The notes under the pieces are model-generated. The model was given only the letters and a program-made list of their open reading frames with translations, was not told the DNA's origin and made no database searches. A program made the position numbers and the translations under genes. Positions 17,118 through 25,765 of a stretch of DNA of 64,000 nt are shown piece after piece; within the stretch, counting starts at the first letter, position 1; each line of letters begins with the position of its first letter. This DNA comes from Bacteroidales bacterium (GTDB lineage Bacteria; Bacteroidota; Bacteroidia; Bacteroidales; Paludibacteraceae): assembly GCA_004557405.1 (NCBI GenBank), contig SFDZ01000009.1:23803-87802 (forward strand). The letters run 5' to 3'.

Positions 17118-18221
17118 TCATATAAAACAATTAGCACACATAATTTCATCGCCAAGAACATCAACAAGCGTTGTTCCTTTGCTTTGCTTGCGGTTTTCTT
17201 CCTGACGCTTAATAATGTCAAGCTTTATTTGGCGTACACGTTCGGGATTGCATAATTCAGCCAAACTCTCGTTTTGATTCCATGTATAGCCATCTTTTTC
17301 AAACTCCATTGCTTGTCGATATAAATCAGGGTGTTGCTCGTAGAGCCAAATCCATTCTATCTTCTGTTGGAAAAAACAGAAATAGCAACCTGAACGGCTA
17401 CGGCAATATGTTCCTACTTTCCCATCTACTTCAAATGGAATTTCCTCATAATATGCTGGAACGCCTACGCCACTTTCTCGAAGCAATCGGAAAATGTCTT
17501 CTTTCACAAGAACATCAGTGTTGTCAAGCAACGGAAAATCATCCAATTTGCCTACAGGGTAGTCTGTGGTTTTCAAAAAAGCGAACACAACTTTATTGAA
17601 TAGTTTTATGTCAAAATCCAACAGGGCATTCAGTTTTTTTGAATAATAAAACTGCTTTGTTATTTGTTTAGTGACAGTTTCCATAAGCTCGTCTTTCATA
17701 AAGTTGTTGGGGCATAGCAAATCGTACAATGAAACAAACTGCTCCAAGTTGTCGTTATGCAACACTTTGTTTATCACATCAAGGCTCCAAATGTTTCTTC
17801 TGAAAGGAAACACCGCCTGAATGTTCGGCTTTGACGATATGTAACCGTCGCGGTCCTCGTCGCCACGAATGCCAACGTATGAGATTGCCAAATCGTCGCC
17901 AACATACTTTTCAAACTCTGCTAGTTTCATCTTCTGTGTGCACCAGCGAGCTTGAGGCGAAGGCAAGAATCCTCCTGCGGCTTTCAAAAAATGGTGGAAC
18001 GGTGTGGGTTCGGAACTGCCCTCGGCCGCCCGCAGTCTTACAATTTTTCCCAAATAGGTTTCGAGCCTTCGGATAAGCACCTCGGTTTCCTCCAACTCAC
18101 AACCTGTGTCCGAATTGTAGTATTCAATCTTCAGATTCGGATATTTCTGTTTCAAGTATATGGAAAGAGCGGCGCTATCTTTCCCGCCTGATATTCCTAA
18201 TATGTGTCTTACGTTGGTCAT
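17118..18221 (-). CDS. dndC: DndC-like PAPS-reductase family protein
   Basis: 367 aa. The ATP-pyrophosphatase loop SGGKDSAALS (11-20) opens the protein; RWCTQKMK (C94) follows. A C-terminal cluster CRSRSGCYFCFFQQK gives C273, C279 and C282, so four cysteines are available for a 4Fe-4S centre as in DndC. An additional CANC motif sits at the very end. DndC activates the DNA phosphate and, with sulfur supplied by a cysteine desulfurase, helps form the phosphorothioate bond. There is no dndA (cysteine desulfurase) here; a housekeeping IscS could substitute, as known for other dnd clusters. It overlaps the YhcG-type gene by 4 nt (ATGA). Confidence 0.9.
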   Translation of the reverse strand: MTNVRHILGISGGKDSAALSIYLKQKYPNLKIEYYNSDTGCELEETEVLIRRLETYLGKIVRLRAAEGSSEPTPFHHFLKAAGGFLPSPQARWCTQKMKLAEFEKYVGDDLAISYVGIRGDEDRDGYISSKPNIQAVFPFRRNIWSLDVINKVLHNDNLEQFVSLYDLLCPNNFMKDELMETVTKQITKQFYYSKKLNALLDFDIKLFNKVVFAFLKTTDYPVGKLDDFPLLDNTDVLVKEDIFRLLRESGVGVPAYYEEIPFEVDGKVGTYCRSRSGCYFCFFQQKIEWIWLYEQHPDLYRQAMEFEKDGYTWNQNESLAELCNPERVRQIKLDIIKRQEENRKQSKGTTLVDVLGDEIMCANCFI

Positions 18222-19348
18222 CGCTTTTCTTCGCTATCAAGTTCTAATTCTATATCCTCCATTTGTGGCAAAGCCGATTTTACATCCGCAAAAAGTTTTT
18301 CCGTTTCGTATTGGGCTATACCAAGAGGTTGCGTCACACCACGCAAGGCGAATTTTGCTTTTGTGTCGCTTTTGGTACGACAAAGCAACAAACCTATTGT
18401 CGGATTATCCTCCGATGTCTTAACATATTCGTCCACAGCCGATATGTAAAAGTTCAGTTTGCTGACGAATTCGGGAATAAACTCCACTGCCTTAAGTTCA
18501 ACCACCACATAGCAATGCAGTTTCAGATGATACATCAAAATGTCAAGGTAGTAATCATCGCCATCTACGGCCAAATGATACTGCCGCCCTACAAAAGAAA
18601 AACCTCGCCCCATTTCAAGCAGGAAATCTGTAACTCTTTTTGTCAATTCTTTTTCAATGCTACGTTCATTCTGTAATGCGGCAGAACCAATAAAGTTGAA
18701 ATTGTAAGGGTCTTTGAATGTGTGTTGTGCCAAATCGGATTGAATTGGCGGCAATGTATTGATGAAATTGTTGATGGATTTTCCTTTGGCGTATATGTAA
18801 CCATTGGCGATTTGCGCCAACATAACATCACGACTCCAGCCTTCTTGCTCTGTAGCCAGGATATAAAATGCGCGTTCTGCTATATCCTCAACTTTCGGGA
18901 TTAGTGATATATGGTGATACCAAGTGATTTGAGTGAGAGACACTTGAATATGATCTTTGCCTTTTTCTGCCAATTTGGCAAGTGGCACTTGCCAAAATTC
19001 AGAATTCTCCAATTTGGCAAGCGGCACTTGCAGAATTGGGAAATCAGGATAGGCTTCGGCAAAACGCTTCATATTTCTCAAATTTCTATCTGAGTACCCC
19101 TTGTCATCGGGAAATGATGCAGCCAAATCTTTCGATAGCTGGGCGATAACTTGTGTTCCCCAACCTTGTTCTTTCTGCTTTTTTATGATGTCGGTGCCAA
19201 TCTTCCAATACAGAGCCAATAGTTCGGCATTAACACAGAGCACGGCTTTGTATTTTGCTTGTGCTATCAATGTTACAATATCCTGCCGCCAATTTTCGTA
19301 GCCTTCGGGCATAAAGCCAGCTTTAATTATGTTTTCTATATCTTTCAT
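18218..19348 (-). CDS. YhcG-type nuclease (DUF1016, PD-(D/E)XK)
   Basis: 376 aa. N-terminal DUF1016 domain with the helix-rich block VNAELLALYWKIGTDIIKKQKEQGWG and YSDRNLRNMKRFAEAYP. The C-terminal half carries the PD-(D/E)XK nuclease core: FVGRQYHLAVDGDDYYLDILMYH (catalytic Asp) and CYVVVELKA (E-x-K), followed by FYISAVDEYVK and PTIGLLLCRTK. Such proteins are common in defence islands and next to type I restriction loci. Around residues 104-126 the peptide QVPLAKL occurs twice, encoded by a duplicated and palindromic DNA segment. It overlaps genes on both sides by 4 nt (ATGA), so it belongs to the operon rather than being a passenger. Confidence 0.9.
   Translation of the reverse strand: MKDIENIIKAGFMPEGYENWRQDIVTLIAQAKYKAVLCVNAELLALYWKIGTDIIKKQKEQGWGTQVIAQLSKDLAASFPDDKGYSDRNLRNMKRFAEAYPDFPILQVPLAKLENSEFWQVPLAKLAEKGKDHIQVSLTQITWYHHISLIPKVEDIAERAFYILATEQEGWSRDVMLAQIANGYIYAKGKSINNFINTLPPIQSDLAQHTFKDPYNFNFIGSAALQNERSIEKELTKRVTDFLLEMGRGFSFVGRQYHLAVDGDDYYLDILMYHLKLHCYVVVELKAVEFIPEFVSKLNFYISAVDEYVKTSEDNPTIGLLLCRTKSDTKAKFALRGVTQPLGIAQYETEKLFADVKSALPQMEDIELELDSEEKR
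18975..19033. repeat. Perfect 21-bp palindrome and a partial direct copy inside the yhcG-like gene
   Basis: TTGGCAAGTG-G-CACTTGCCAA (18975-18995) is a perfect 10-bp inverted repeat around one base. A second, diverged copy begins at about 19014 (TTGGCAAGCGGCACTTGCAG). Both stay in frame and encode QVPLAKL, inserting repeated residues between the two domains of the protein. Confidence 0.85.
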
Positions 19349-22300
19349 CGCTTCATTTTCTTATTCAATATTTCAAGCAACGCGCAGATTTCCGCATTGC
19401 TGTTGCCCGAAAGTATCGCGTTTATTTTTGCCTCTAACTCCGAAACTCGCTTTTTGTCCTTTTCAGGCAGAATGTATGTCTGCGTTCTGATGCTTGTTCC
19501 GCTATTCGTCACCATATCAAACGAATAGGCGACATCACTGTCAGAAATTGCTTTCTTTGAAATGTCGGCGTACTTTTCGCACTCGCGAAAAAGGAACACC
19601 AAGTCATCGGCTAACTTATCCTCTTCTTCGTCGCGCAGCGATTCGAGTTTATGTTCCAGAATCGGATAACAAATGGACTGATACCACAATGTGCGGTTGT
19701 CATACTCTGCCATCACGTGCTGATAGAATTCCTTTTGCTTGGCTGTCAGCAAATGCGTTTTGACATTTGCCAACCGTTGCCTGATTTCCTCAACATACTC
19801 GTTGTAGTCGGCCGATTCAAGCCCAAGTCCGTCAACAAGACGGATTTCAAGGCGGTCGATGAGTTGCGAGTAGCACGAACGCAACTCGCGTATGGCCTTC
19901 TGTATCACATTGCCGTATTCTTCGATGTCGGTGTCAGATTTCGTTTTTTTCGTAAATCCTAAAGCGTCGGGTAAATCTTCGAAAAACGCCTTTTCGGGAT
20001 CTTTGGCCGTTGCCAGAATATCGCGGAAGCGCATTGTGGATTTATGCGAGAACTTGCGGGTGTGCTTTGTGTAATCGTTTAACCTTTTGTAGAATAAAAG
20101 AAACGGCTTTATGGTCTCGATAAAACTCTGCGTTGTAATATTGAACTCATCGCCTAAATTAACAAAGCGACGGTATTGGTTGAAGAAGTCGAGCCGTACG
20201 CCGTCCACCTCAAACGCCTTGACGGCATAGTCGGCGGGGTGCTTCTGCAGCAAATCGAAAAAGAGCATATCCACGTTGGGAATATATGCGCCTCGGTTTG
20301 TATCGTACAAGGCAAAATCCTGCCGCTTGATGAACAGGAACGTCGGTATCCAGAAATCGAGAAAACCTTGTTTCAGTTTGAAAGGCTGTGCTGACAGAAT
20401 CTTTATCAGTTCCGATATTTTCCGCTGCTTGCCAACTGTGCTTTTCAGGAAACGCATACTCGCATTCCACAATGTGGCTATGCCATCGTTTGTGGGCGCA
20501 TCAGCAAAACCGCTGCCTGTATGTAACCCTGTGTTTTTCAGCAATGAATAATAGATTGTTTTTTCGGGCGGAAATTTATCTTTTTCAAAACCTAAATCTA
20601 CTTCATCATAATGCTCGACAAGGGCGTTCAGATAGTTTTTGCGTGCCGAAGAAATTGCACCACTCAACTTGTGACGGTTGAACAACTCATTGAGCATTAC
20701 AGGTGTCTCTGAATAAACTTCATCGCAAACTTTCGAGAGCAGTTTGTTGAAATCTTTATGTGAAGAAACCTTCTGTTTTTCGCCTTTGAAAATCCATACG
20801 ACTTGATTTTTGTATGAGAAAAGGTTGTCGCTCACCGCTTTGTTGAGTAGCGTTTCCTCATATTCCTTCAGTCTCTGTATCTCGTTGTATGCTACACGGT
20901 CTGCTTCTTTGTCAATCAGCACTTTTGTCAGAATGTAATCGTATTTCTGAATGCTATACAGATGGTCAATGATTTTTTCGGTATTACTGAAATAAGCATA
21001 AATGACAGCGTGTTCTGTGTTTGCACTTGTTTCCTTGATGGTGTCGAGCGTATTTGCGTTGGCAGAAAAAATCAGCTCTATGTATCCGTCAGTATCACCC
21101 GTCGGCGTCATGTCAACGGCATTTTCGCGTATTTCATACTCGAAATAACGGGGCGTGCCTTTATGGTAATAGTGAGCCTTGACTGGTGAAATGCGTTTGC
21201 TGACGAAGTGCCGCAAGTCATCGATAAAGGCTATCGGGCGTGCCACTTGAGTACCGGCTTTCTGAATCTCTAATTCCAAATCAATGTCGGTTCCTTCAAA
21301 AAGCAAAAGACGCTGTTTGTATTCTGCATATCGTATGATTTTGAATCGTTGCAGTTTGCCGATAATATCTACAGCATCCTGCACGTTCATTGTCAAACGT
21401 GCATATTCAGCCATCTGTTCGGGCTTCATTGCAAAACTTGCTATTCCGAACAGATTCAGCAATCCGATAGCCTTCACAATTTTTATGGCATCTGTCATCT
21501 GCTCGGCATTGTTCCAATCCAACCCTTCAACTCTTTCGATAGAAACTTGTATTGAGTTCCAACCCATTGAGTCCATATTGGCATCTTTCAAGTATGAATA
21601 GAAGTTGTAAACAATGTAGTCATATACGTGTGCCAAGTTGTAGGTCAGATTGGTGGTTGCTGTAAATTCGGACAATGAATTTGATCCGCAAGCAGCAAGG
21701 AACGAGAAAAGCGAGCGTTCGTTTTGTCCGTAACGCTGAATGGCGGCGGTAACAGCAAACGCCGAGAACGAGTCGAGCGGATAAAGTTGTTGTGCCGTTT
21801 CTGCGGAAAATGCGTTGGAAACAAATTTTGTTTCAATAGCCAACTGATAGATTTGGCTTGCGGTTTCACTTCCTTTTTGCGGCAGGTTGGCATGCAACTG
21901 TTGCGAAGCCAAAAACAAAAGTTGTTCAATGGGTTCCACAAATGTTATTTCCTTGAACCTGCCTTTCACTTTTGTCCATTCGTTCTTCTGCGTTTCGGTC
22001 AGATTTCTGGCGTATGCTCCGAAGTTTTGGTGCAGCGTTGTCAGTAGCAATATATCGCGCGAAGGAACATTGATAAACTCCGCAAACTTCTGAAGAAAAT
22101 ACAACTCCTGTTCGGGATTGTTTTTGGCGGCGTGTTCCAGCACTTTGCCAAATTCGTCTATCACGATGAGCAAAAACTTATTCTGCTCTTTCAGTTGGTT
22201 GTAATACTTTTTCAACTCATCGAGAATGCTTTGCGACTGTCCGTCCATATTTAGATTTCGTCCCAACAAAGTGGAAAGTTCCATATAGTCGCCGACAATG

Positions 22301-22572
22301 TTCAGAATCTCAAAATCCGCTGTCTGCGAAAGATTTTTCGGATTCAACAGCCTTTTCGTCTTGTTGCCGCGGTTCAAATCCGATTCCAGAGCCAGAAGGA
22401 ACGAAGATTTCCCTGTTCCGTATGTACCGATAATCGTAAACGAGTGTATTCCAGAACGAAAGTCGTCAATAATGTTTTGTGCTGCCTTTCTTCCGTTTGG
22501 AGTAACAATATATTGGAATTCAGCAGGGAATCCATTTTCAATATTTGCCGATAAGCTAAATCCTTTATTCAT
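19345..22572 (-). CDS. Large P-loop ATPase of the Dnd-like operon
   Basis: 1075 aa from ATG 22570-22572, which overlaps the end of the DUF4007 gene by 8 nt; a start 27 nt further up is possible. Walker A is GTYGTGKSS (about 49-57) and Walker B FLLIVIDEFGK (about 133-143), followed by a sensor-like LLLTTLHQNFGAYA. The first 300 residues are an AAA/STAND-type ATPase; the remaining 750 are mostly helical with no domain I recognise, including DLVFLFRECEKYADISKKA near the end. Size and layout recall the big ATPases of BREX and of phosphorothioation-linked restriction modules. A role in sensing or translocating foreign DNA is an inference. Confidence 0.85.
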   Translation of the reverse strand: MNKGFSLSANIENGFPAEFQYIVTPNGRKAAQNIIDDFRSGIHSFTIIGTYGTGKSSFLLALESDLNRGNKTKRLLNPKNLSQTADFEILNIVGDYMELSTLLGRNLNMDGQSQSILDELKKYYNQLKEQNKFLLIVIDEFGKVLEHAAKNNPEQELYFLQKFAEFINVPSRDILLLTTLHQNFGAYARNLTETQKNEWTKVKGRFKEITFVEPIEQLLFLASQQLHANLPQKGSETASQIYQLAIETKFVSNAFSAETAQQLYPLDSFSAFAVTAAIQRYGQNERSLFSFLAACGSNSLSEFTATTNLTYNLAHVYDYIVYNFYSYLKDANMDSMGWNSIQVSIERVEGLDWNNAEQMTDAIKIVKAIGLLNLFGIASFAMKPEQMAEYARLTMNVQDAVDIIGKLQRFKIIRYAEYKQRLLLFEGTDIDLELEIQKAGTQVARPIAFIDDLRHFVSKRISPVKAHYYHKGTPRYFEYEIRENAVDMTPTGDTDGYIELIFSANANTLDTIKETSANTEHAVIYAYFSNTEKIIDHLYSIQKYDYILTKVLIDKEADRVAYNEIQRLKEYEETLLNKAVSDNLFSYKNQVVWIFKGEKQKVSSHKDFNKLLSKVCDEVYSETPVMLNELFNRHKLSGAISSARKNYLNALVEHYDEVDLGFEKDKFPPEKTIYYSLLKNTGLHTGSGFADAPTNDGIATLWNASMRFLKSTVGKQRKISELIKILSAQPFKLKQGFLDFWIPTFLFIKRQDFALYDTNRGAYIPNVDMLFFDLLQKHPADYAVKAFEVDGVRLDFFNQYRRFVNLGDEFNITTQSFIETIKPFLLFYKRLNDYTKHTRKFSHKSTMRFRDILATAKDPEKAFFEDLPDALGFTKKTKSDTDIEEYGNVIQKAIRELRSCYSQLIDRLEIRLVDGLGLESADYNEYVEEIRQRLANVKTHLLTAKQKEFYQHVMAEYDNRTLWYQSICYPILEHKLESLRDEEEDKLADDLVFLFRECEKYADISKKAISDSDVAYSFDMVTNSGTSIRTQTYILPEKDKKRVSELEAKINAILSGNSNAEICALLEILNKKMKR

Positions 22573-23446
22573 AGTAATTGTCCAATACTTGTTTTGCATC
22601 CAACTGCTGTGTAAACTGCAACTGCCTGATTCCTGCTACATCGCTGTAGGCCAAATAATTAGAATATTTTTCTGATAATATTTTCAGCATATCAATCACT
22701 TCCAGATCTGTCATACAAAATATTAATCCTAATTCGTGCAGAGTGTCGTATGGTATGCTGTTGTCGTTCTCCTCTTTTACCGTCAGCAAAGCAAACAGAA
22801 AAATGGCTGGAATCACTTGTCGTTTGCCCTCTATGTTAAAGAAGTATCGGCTACGTTTGTCCTCTGAATTTTCCGTTTTATCACTTTGCCTGAGCAAATC
22901 CAAATCCATCAGTAGGGTTGAAAACTCCTCATTTGATTGCGGATTACGTGGTAAACAATAGTTCAACAACAAAACTCCGACATCCTTTTTGACTGTGTTT
23001 TCATTAAACAAATTCGCTTTGCCCGCTTCAATCATTTTGCGCTTCACAAAATTGACCACTTGTTCTCGTTCGAACAGCCTGCGTTCTTTTTGGAAGTCAA
23101 TAAAAAACATTTTGTATAAAGACGCTCCGCCAGTGTAAACTAAAAGGAAATGCAACAACCAAAGAGTCCCTAAATCTTCCGTAAATGGGTCTTTGCCAAT
23201 ATCAGTGCTAAAAATATACTCCGCAAGCCATTCTGTTTTTGCACCTTTATCCAATCCAAAAACTTTATACCAATAGCGAATAGATGATACCATGTTTTTG
23301 CCTACACCTAAATCTACTACGGCATTGGGTGAGTTGAAATCTTTATGTGCTGTTACGAAATCATAACCTTTTTTCGTCCACAATGTTTTACAAGGAAATG
23401 ATTCATGACCTGAGAATGTGTATGCTTTGTTATTGTGTACATCCAT
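22565..23446 (-). CDS. DUF4007 family protein, first gene of the Dnd-like operon
   Basis: 293 aa. The N-terminus SGHESFPCKTLWTKKGYDFV and the block VDLGVGKNMVSSIRYWYKVFGL are hallmarks of DUF4007, followed by LGTLWLLHFLLVYTGG and a C-terminal winged-helix-like region (LHELGLIFCMTDLEVIDMLKILSEK). DUF4007 genes are repeatedly found beside dndC-type genes, but no activity is known; a DNA-binding or adaptor role for the ATPase that follows is plausible. The gene starts about 55 nt downstream of the promoter and 27 nt after a palindrome. This is the 5' end of a ten-gene run with junctions from an 8-nt overlap to a 6-nt gap. Confidence 0.88.
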   Translation of the reverse strand: MDVHNNKAYTFSGHESFPCKTLWTKKGYDFVTAHKDFNSPNAVVDLGVGKNMVSSIRYWYKVFGLDKGAKTEWLAEYIFSTDIGKDPFTEDLGTLWLLHFLLVYTGGASLYKMFFIDFQKERRLFEREQVVNFVKRKMIEAGKANLFNENTVKKDVGVLLLNYCLPRNPQSNEEFSTLLMDLDLLRQSDKTENSEDKRSRYFFNIEGKRQVIPAIFLFALLTVKEENDNSIPYDTLHELGLIFCMTDLEVIDMLKILSEKYSNYLAYSDVAGIRQLQFTQQLDAKQVLDNYYE

Positions 23447-23473
23447 AGTGCTTTGTTAGGAATCTCTAATAAT

Positions 23474-23488
23474 AAGGGTATATCCCTT
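23474..23488. promoter_or_regulatory. Palindrome AAGGG-TATAT-CCCTT in the 5' leader of the Dnd-like operon
   Basis: Perfect 5-bp arms 23474-23478 and 23484-23488, about 10-25 nt downstream of the predicted transcription start and upstream of the first ATG. A candidate operator for the DndB-like regulator or a small leader hairpin. Confidence 0.5.
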
Positions 23489-23503
23489 TATTTTTCAATT
23501 CCG

Positions 23504-23533
23504 CAAAAATACAAAAAAAATGATATATGGCAA
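23504..23533 (-). promoter_or_regulatory. Promoter TTG-N19-TATTTTTG of the Dnd-like operon
   Basis: On the minus strand TTG (complement of 23531-23533), a 19-nt spacer and TATTTTTG (complement of 23504-23511). No other match this good occurs within the operon near gene starts, and the genes are nearly contiguous, so one transcript is likely. Confidence 0.75.
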
Positions 23534-23543
23534 AAATCTTGTA

Positions 23544-23574
23544 CAAAAAAAGTGCAACCCTTGTGGGCTGCACT
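23544..23574 (-). terminator. Rho-independent terminator of dnaK
   Basis: Minus strand AGTGCAGCCC-ACAA-GGGTTGCACT with one G-U pair, followed by TTTTTT. It separates dnaK from the defence operon promoter. Confidence 0.9.
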
Positions 23575-23608
23575 CTCGTGTTGCGTGATAAACTATTGTT
23601 TATCCGAT

Positions 23609-25528
23609 TTATTTCACTTCTTCGAAATCGGCATCTTGTACGTTGTCGTCGTTCTTGTCGTTGCTGTTGCCGGCTTGCTGTTGCGCATTGAAGTCGGCAC
23701 CGGCGTTTTGCGCGCCTTGCTGCGCATTGGCGGCGTTGTACATGTCCTGACTTGCAGCGTGGAAGGCGGTGTTCATCGCTTCTATCGCTTTGTCGATGGC
23801 GTCCAAATCCTGTGCTTTGTGCGCTGCTTTCAGCTCTTCGAGGGCTTTTTCGATAGGCGCTTTTTTGTCGGCCGGAATCTTGTCGCCCAGCTCTTTCAGT
23901 TGTTTCTCGGTTTGGAATATCATGCCGTCGGCCTGATTCAGTTTGTCGATGCGTTCGCGTTCTTTCTTGTCGGCGTCGGCATTGGCTTCGGCTTCGGCTT
24001 TCATGCGTTTGATTTCCTCTTCGCTCAAACCGCTCGATGCTTCGATGCGGATGGTCTGCTCTTTGCCGGTGGCTTTATCTTTGGCCGATACTTTCAGTAT
24101 GCCGTTGGCATCGATGTCAAATGTAACTTCGATTTGCGGAACGCCGCGCGGTGCGGCCGGAATGCCGTCGAGGTTGAACATACCGATTTGTTTGTTCTGG
24201 CTGGCCATCGGGCGTTCGCCTTGCAGCACGTTTATTTGTACCGATGGCTGATTGTCGCTGGCGGTGGAGAACACTTCCGATTTCTTGGTCGGAATGGTGG
24301 TGTTGGCTTCGATGAGTTTGGTCATCACGCCACCCATGGTTTCGATGCCGAGCGATAGCGGTGTTACGTCAAGCAACAACACATCTTTCACTTCGCCGGT
24401 GAGCACGCCGCCTTGGATGGCTGCGCCTACGGCTACCACTTCGTCGGGGTTGACGCCTTTCGACGGCACTTTGCCGAAGAATTTCTCAACCAATTGTTGG
24501 ATGGCCGGAATACGTGTCGAGCCGCCCACGAGGATCACTTCGTCGATGTCCGATTTGCTCAAACCGGCGGCCTTCAGCGCGTTTTCGCACGGTACCAAGC
24601 AGGCTTGTATCAGACGGTCGGCCAGTTGCTCGAATTTGGCGCGGGTCAGTGTTTTTACCAAGTGCTTCGGCACTCCGTTCACCGGCATGATGTAGGGCAG
24701 GTTTATTTCGGTCGAGGTCGAACTCGAGAGCTCGATTTTGGCTTTTTCGGCTGCCTCTTTCAAACGTTGCAGTGCCATCGGGTCTTGGCGCAAATCGACG
24801 CCTTCGTCCTTTTGGAATTCGTCGGCCAGCCAATCGATGATGACGTGGTCGAAATCGTCGCCGCCGAGGTGCGTGTCGCCGTTGGTTGATTTTACTTCGA
24901 ATACGCCGTCGCCGAGTTCAAGAATCGAAATATCGAACGTGCCGCCGCCGAGGTCGAATACGGCGATTTTCATATCTTTGTTCGATTTGTCGAGACCGTA
25001 AGCCAAGGCGGCTGCGGTGGGCTCGTTGACGATACGGCGCACTTTCAGACCTGCAATCTCGCCGGCCTCTTTGGTGGCCTGACGTTGAGCGTCGCTGAAG
25101 TATGCCGGCACGGTGATGACGGCTTCGTTCACCTCCTGACCGAGATAATCTTCGGCGGTTTTTTTCATTTTTTGCAGAATCATGGCCGAAATTTCTTGCG
25201 GCGTGTACAGCCGACCGTCAATATCGACGCGCGGCGTGTTGTTGTCGCCTTTCACCACTTTGTATGGTACGCGTTCAATCTCTTTGCCTACGCGGTCGTA
25301 GGTTTCGCCCATGAAACGCTTGATAGAATAGACAGTTTTGTGCGGGTTCGTAACTGCTTGACGTTTAGCAGGATCGCCCACCTTGCGTTCGCCACCGTCG
25401 ATGAAAGCCACGATGGAAGGTGTTGTGCGTTTGCCTTCGCTGTTGGCTATTACGACAGGTTCATTTCCTTCGAGGACAGCCACACACGAGTTGGTTGTGC
25501 CTAAGTCGATACCAATAATTTTTCCCAT
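23609..25528 (-). CDS. dnaK: Chaperone DnaK (Hsp70)
   Basis: 639 aa, full length. Nucleotide-binding domain motifs: GIDLGTTNSCVAVLEG, AVITVPAYFSDAQRQATKEAGEIAGL, VFDLGGGTFDISILELGDGVFEV and EVILVGGSTRIPAIQQLV. The linker DVLLLDVTPLSLGIE leads to the substrate-binding domain, followed by the helical lid and a disordered Gln/Asn-rich tail ending DADFEEVK, as in other DnaK proteins. It binds unfolded polypeptides in cycles driven by DnaJ and GrpE, which are not in the window. No TAnnTTTG promoter is obvious upstream, which parallels groES and may reflect heat-shock control. Confidence 0.98.
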   Translation of the reverse strand: MGKIIGIDLGTTNSCVAVLEGNEPVVIANSEGKRTTPSIVAFIDGGERKVGDPAKRQAVTNPHKTVYSIKRFMGETYDRVGKEIERVPYKVVKGDNNTPRVDIDGRLYTPQEISAMILQKMKKTAEDYLGQEVNEAVITVPAYFSDAQRQATKEAGEIAGLKVRRIVNEPTAAALAYGLDKSNKDMKIAVFDLGGGTFDISILELGDGVFEVKSTNGDTHLGGDDFDHVIIDWLADEFQKDEGVDLRQDPMALQRLKEAAEKAKIELSSSTSTEINLPYIMPVNGVPKHLVKTLTRAKFEQLADRLIQACLVPCENALKAAGLSKSDIDEVILVGGSTRIPAIQQLVEKFFGKVPSKGVNPDEVVAVGAAIQGGVLTGEVKDVLLLDVTPLSLGIETMGGVMTKLIEANTTIPTKKSEVFSTASDNQPSVQINVLQGERPMASQNKQIGMFNLDGIPAAPRGVPQIEVTFDIDANGILKVSAKDKATGKEQTIRIEASSGLSEEEIKRMKAEAEANADADKKERERIDKLNQADGMIFQTEKQLKELGDKIPADKKAPIEKALEELKAAHKAQDLDAIDKAIEAMNTAFHAASQDMYNAANAQQGAQNAGADFNAQQQAGNSNDKNDDNVQDADFEEVK

Positions 25529-25715
25529 AGTTGTATTGTTTTATTTGTTAATATTCAATTTTCATCGCCATTTGTCGGCGACAACTTTTTTTACACAATT
25601 TGCGTGCCACACACAAAAATTGCTCTTTCGACGGCAAAATGGCATTTTGTGGTACGATTAGTGGTTTTGTTATGTCAGTTTTGCTGACATTTTGGCAGTA
25701 AAATTTGCTCCAAAT
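25529..25715. other. Intergenic region upstream of dnaK
   Basis: Holds the dnaK leader and a small perfect inverted repeat TGTCAG-TTTTG-CTGACA (25673-25689) followed by TTTT. No clear promoter element of the main Bacteroidota type is seen. Confidence 0.5.
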
Positions 25716-25742
25716 AAAAAAGGCACTGCTGAGCAATGCCTT
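25716..25742 (-). terminator. Terminator of the FISUMP gene
   Basis: Minus strand AAGGCATTG-CTCAG-CAGTGCCTT (one G-U pair) followed by TTTTA. Confidence 0.8.
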
Positions 25743-25765
25743 GTCGGTGTGCTGCGTGTCGCAGT

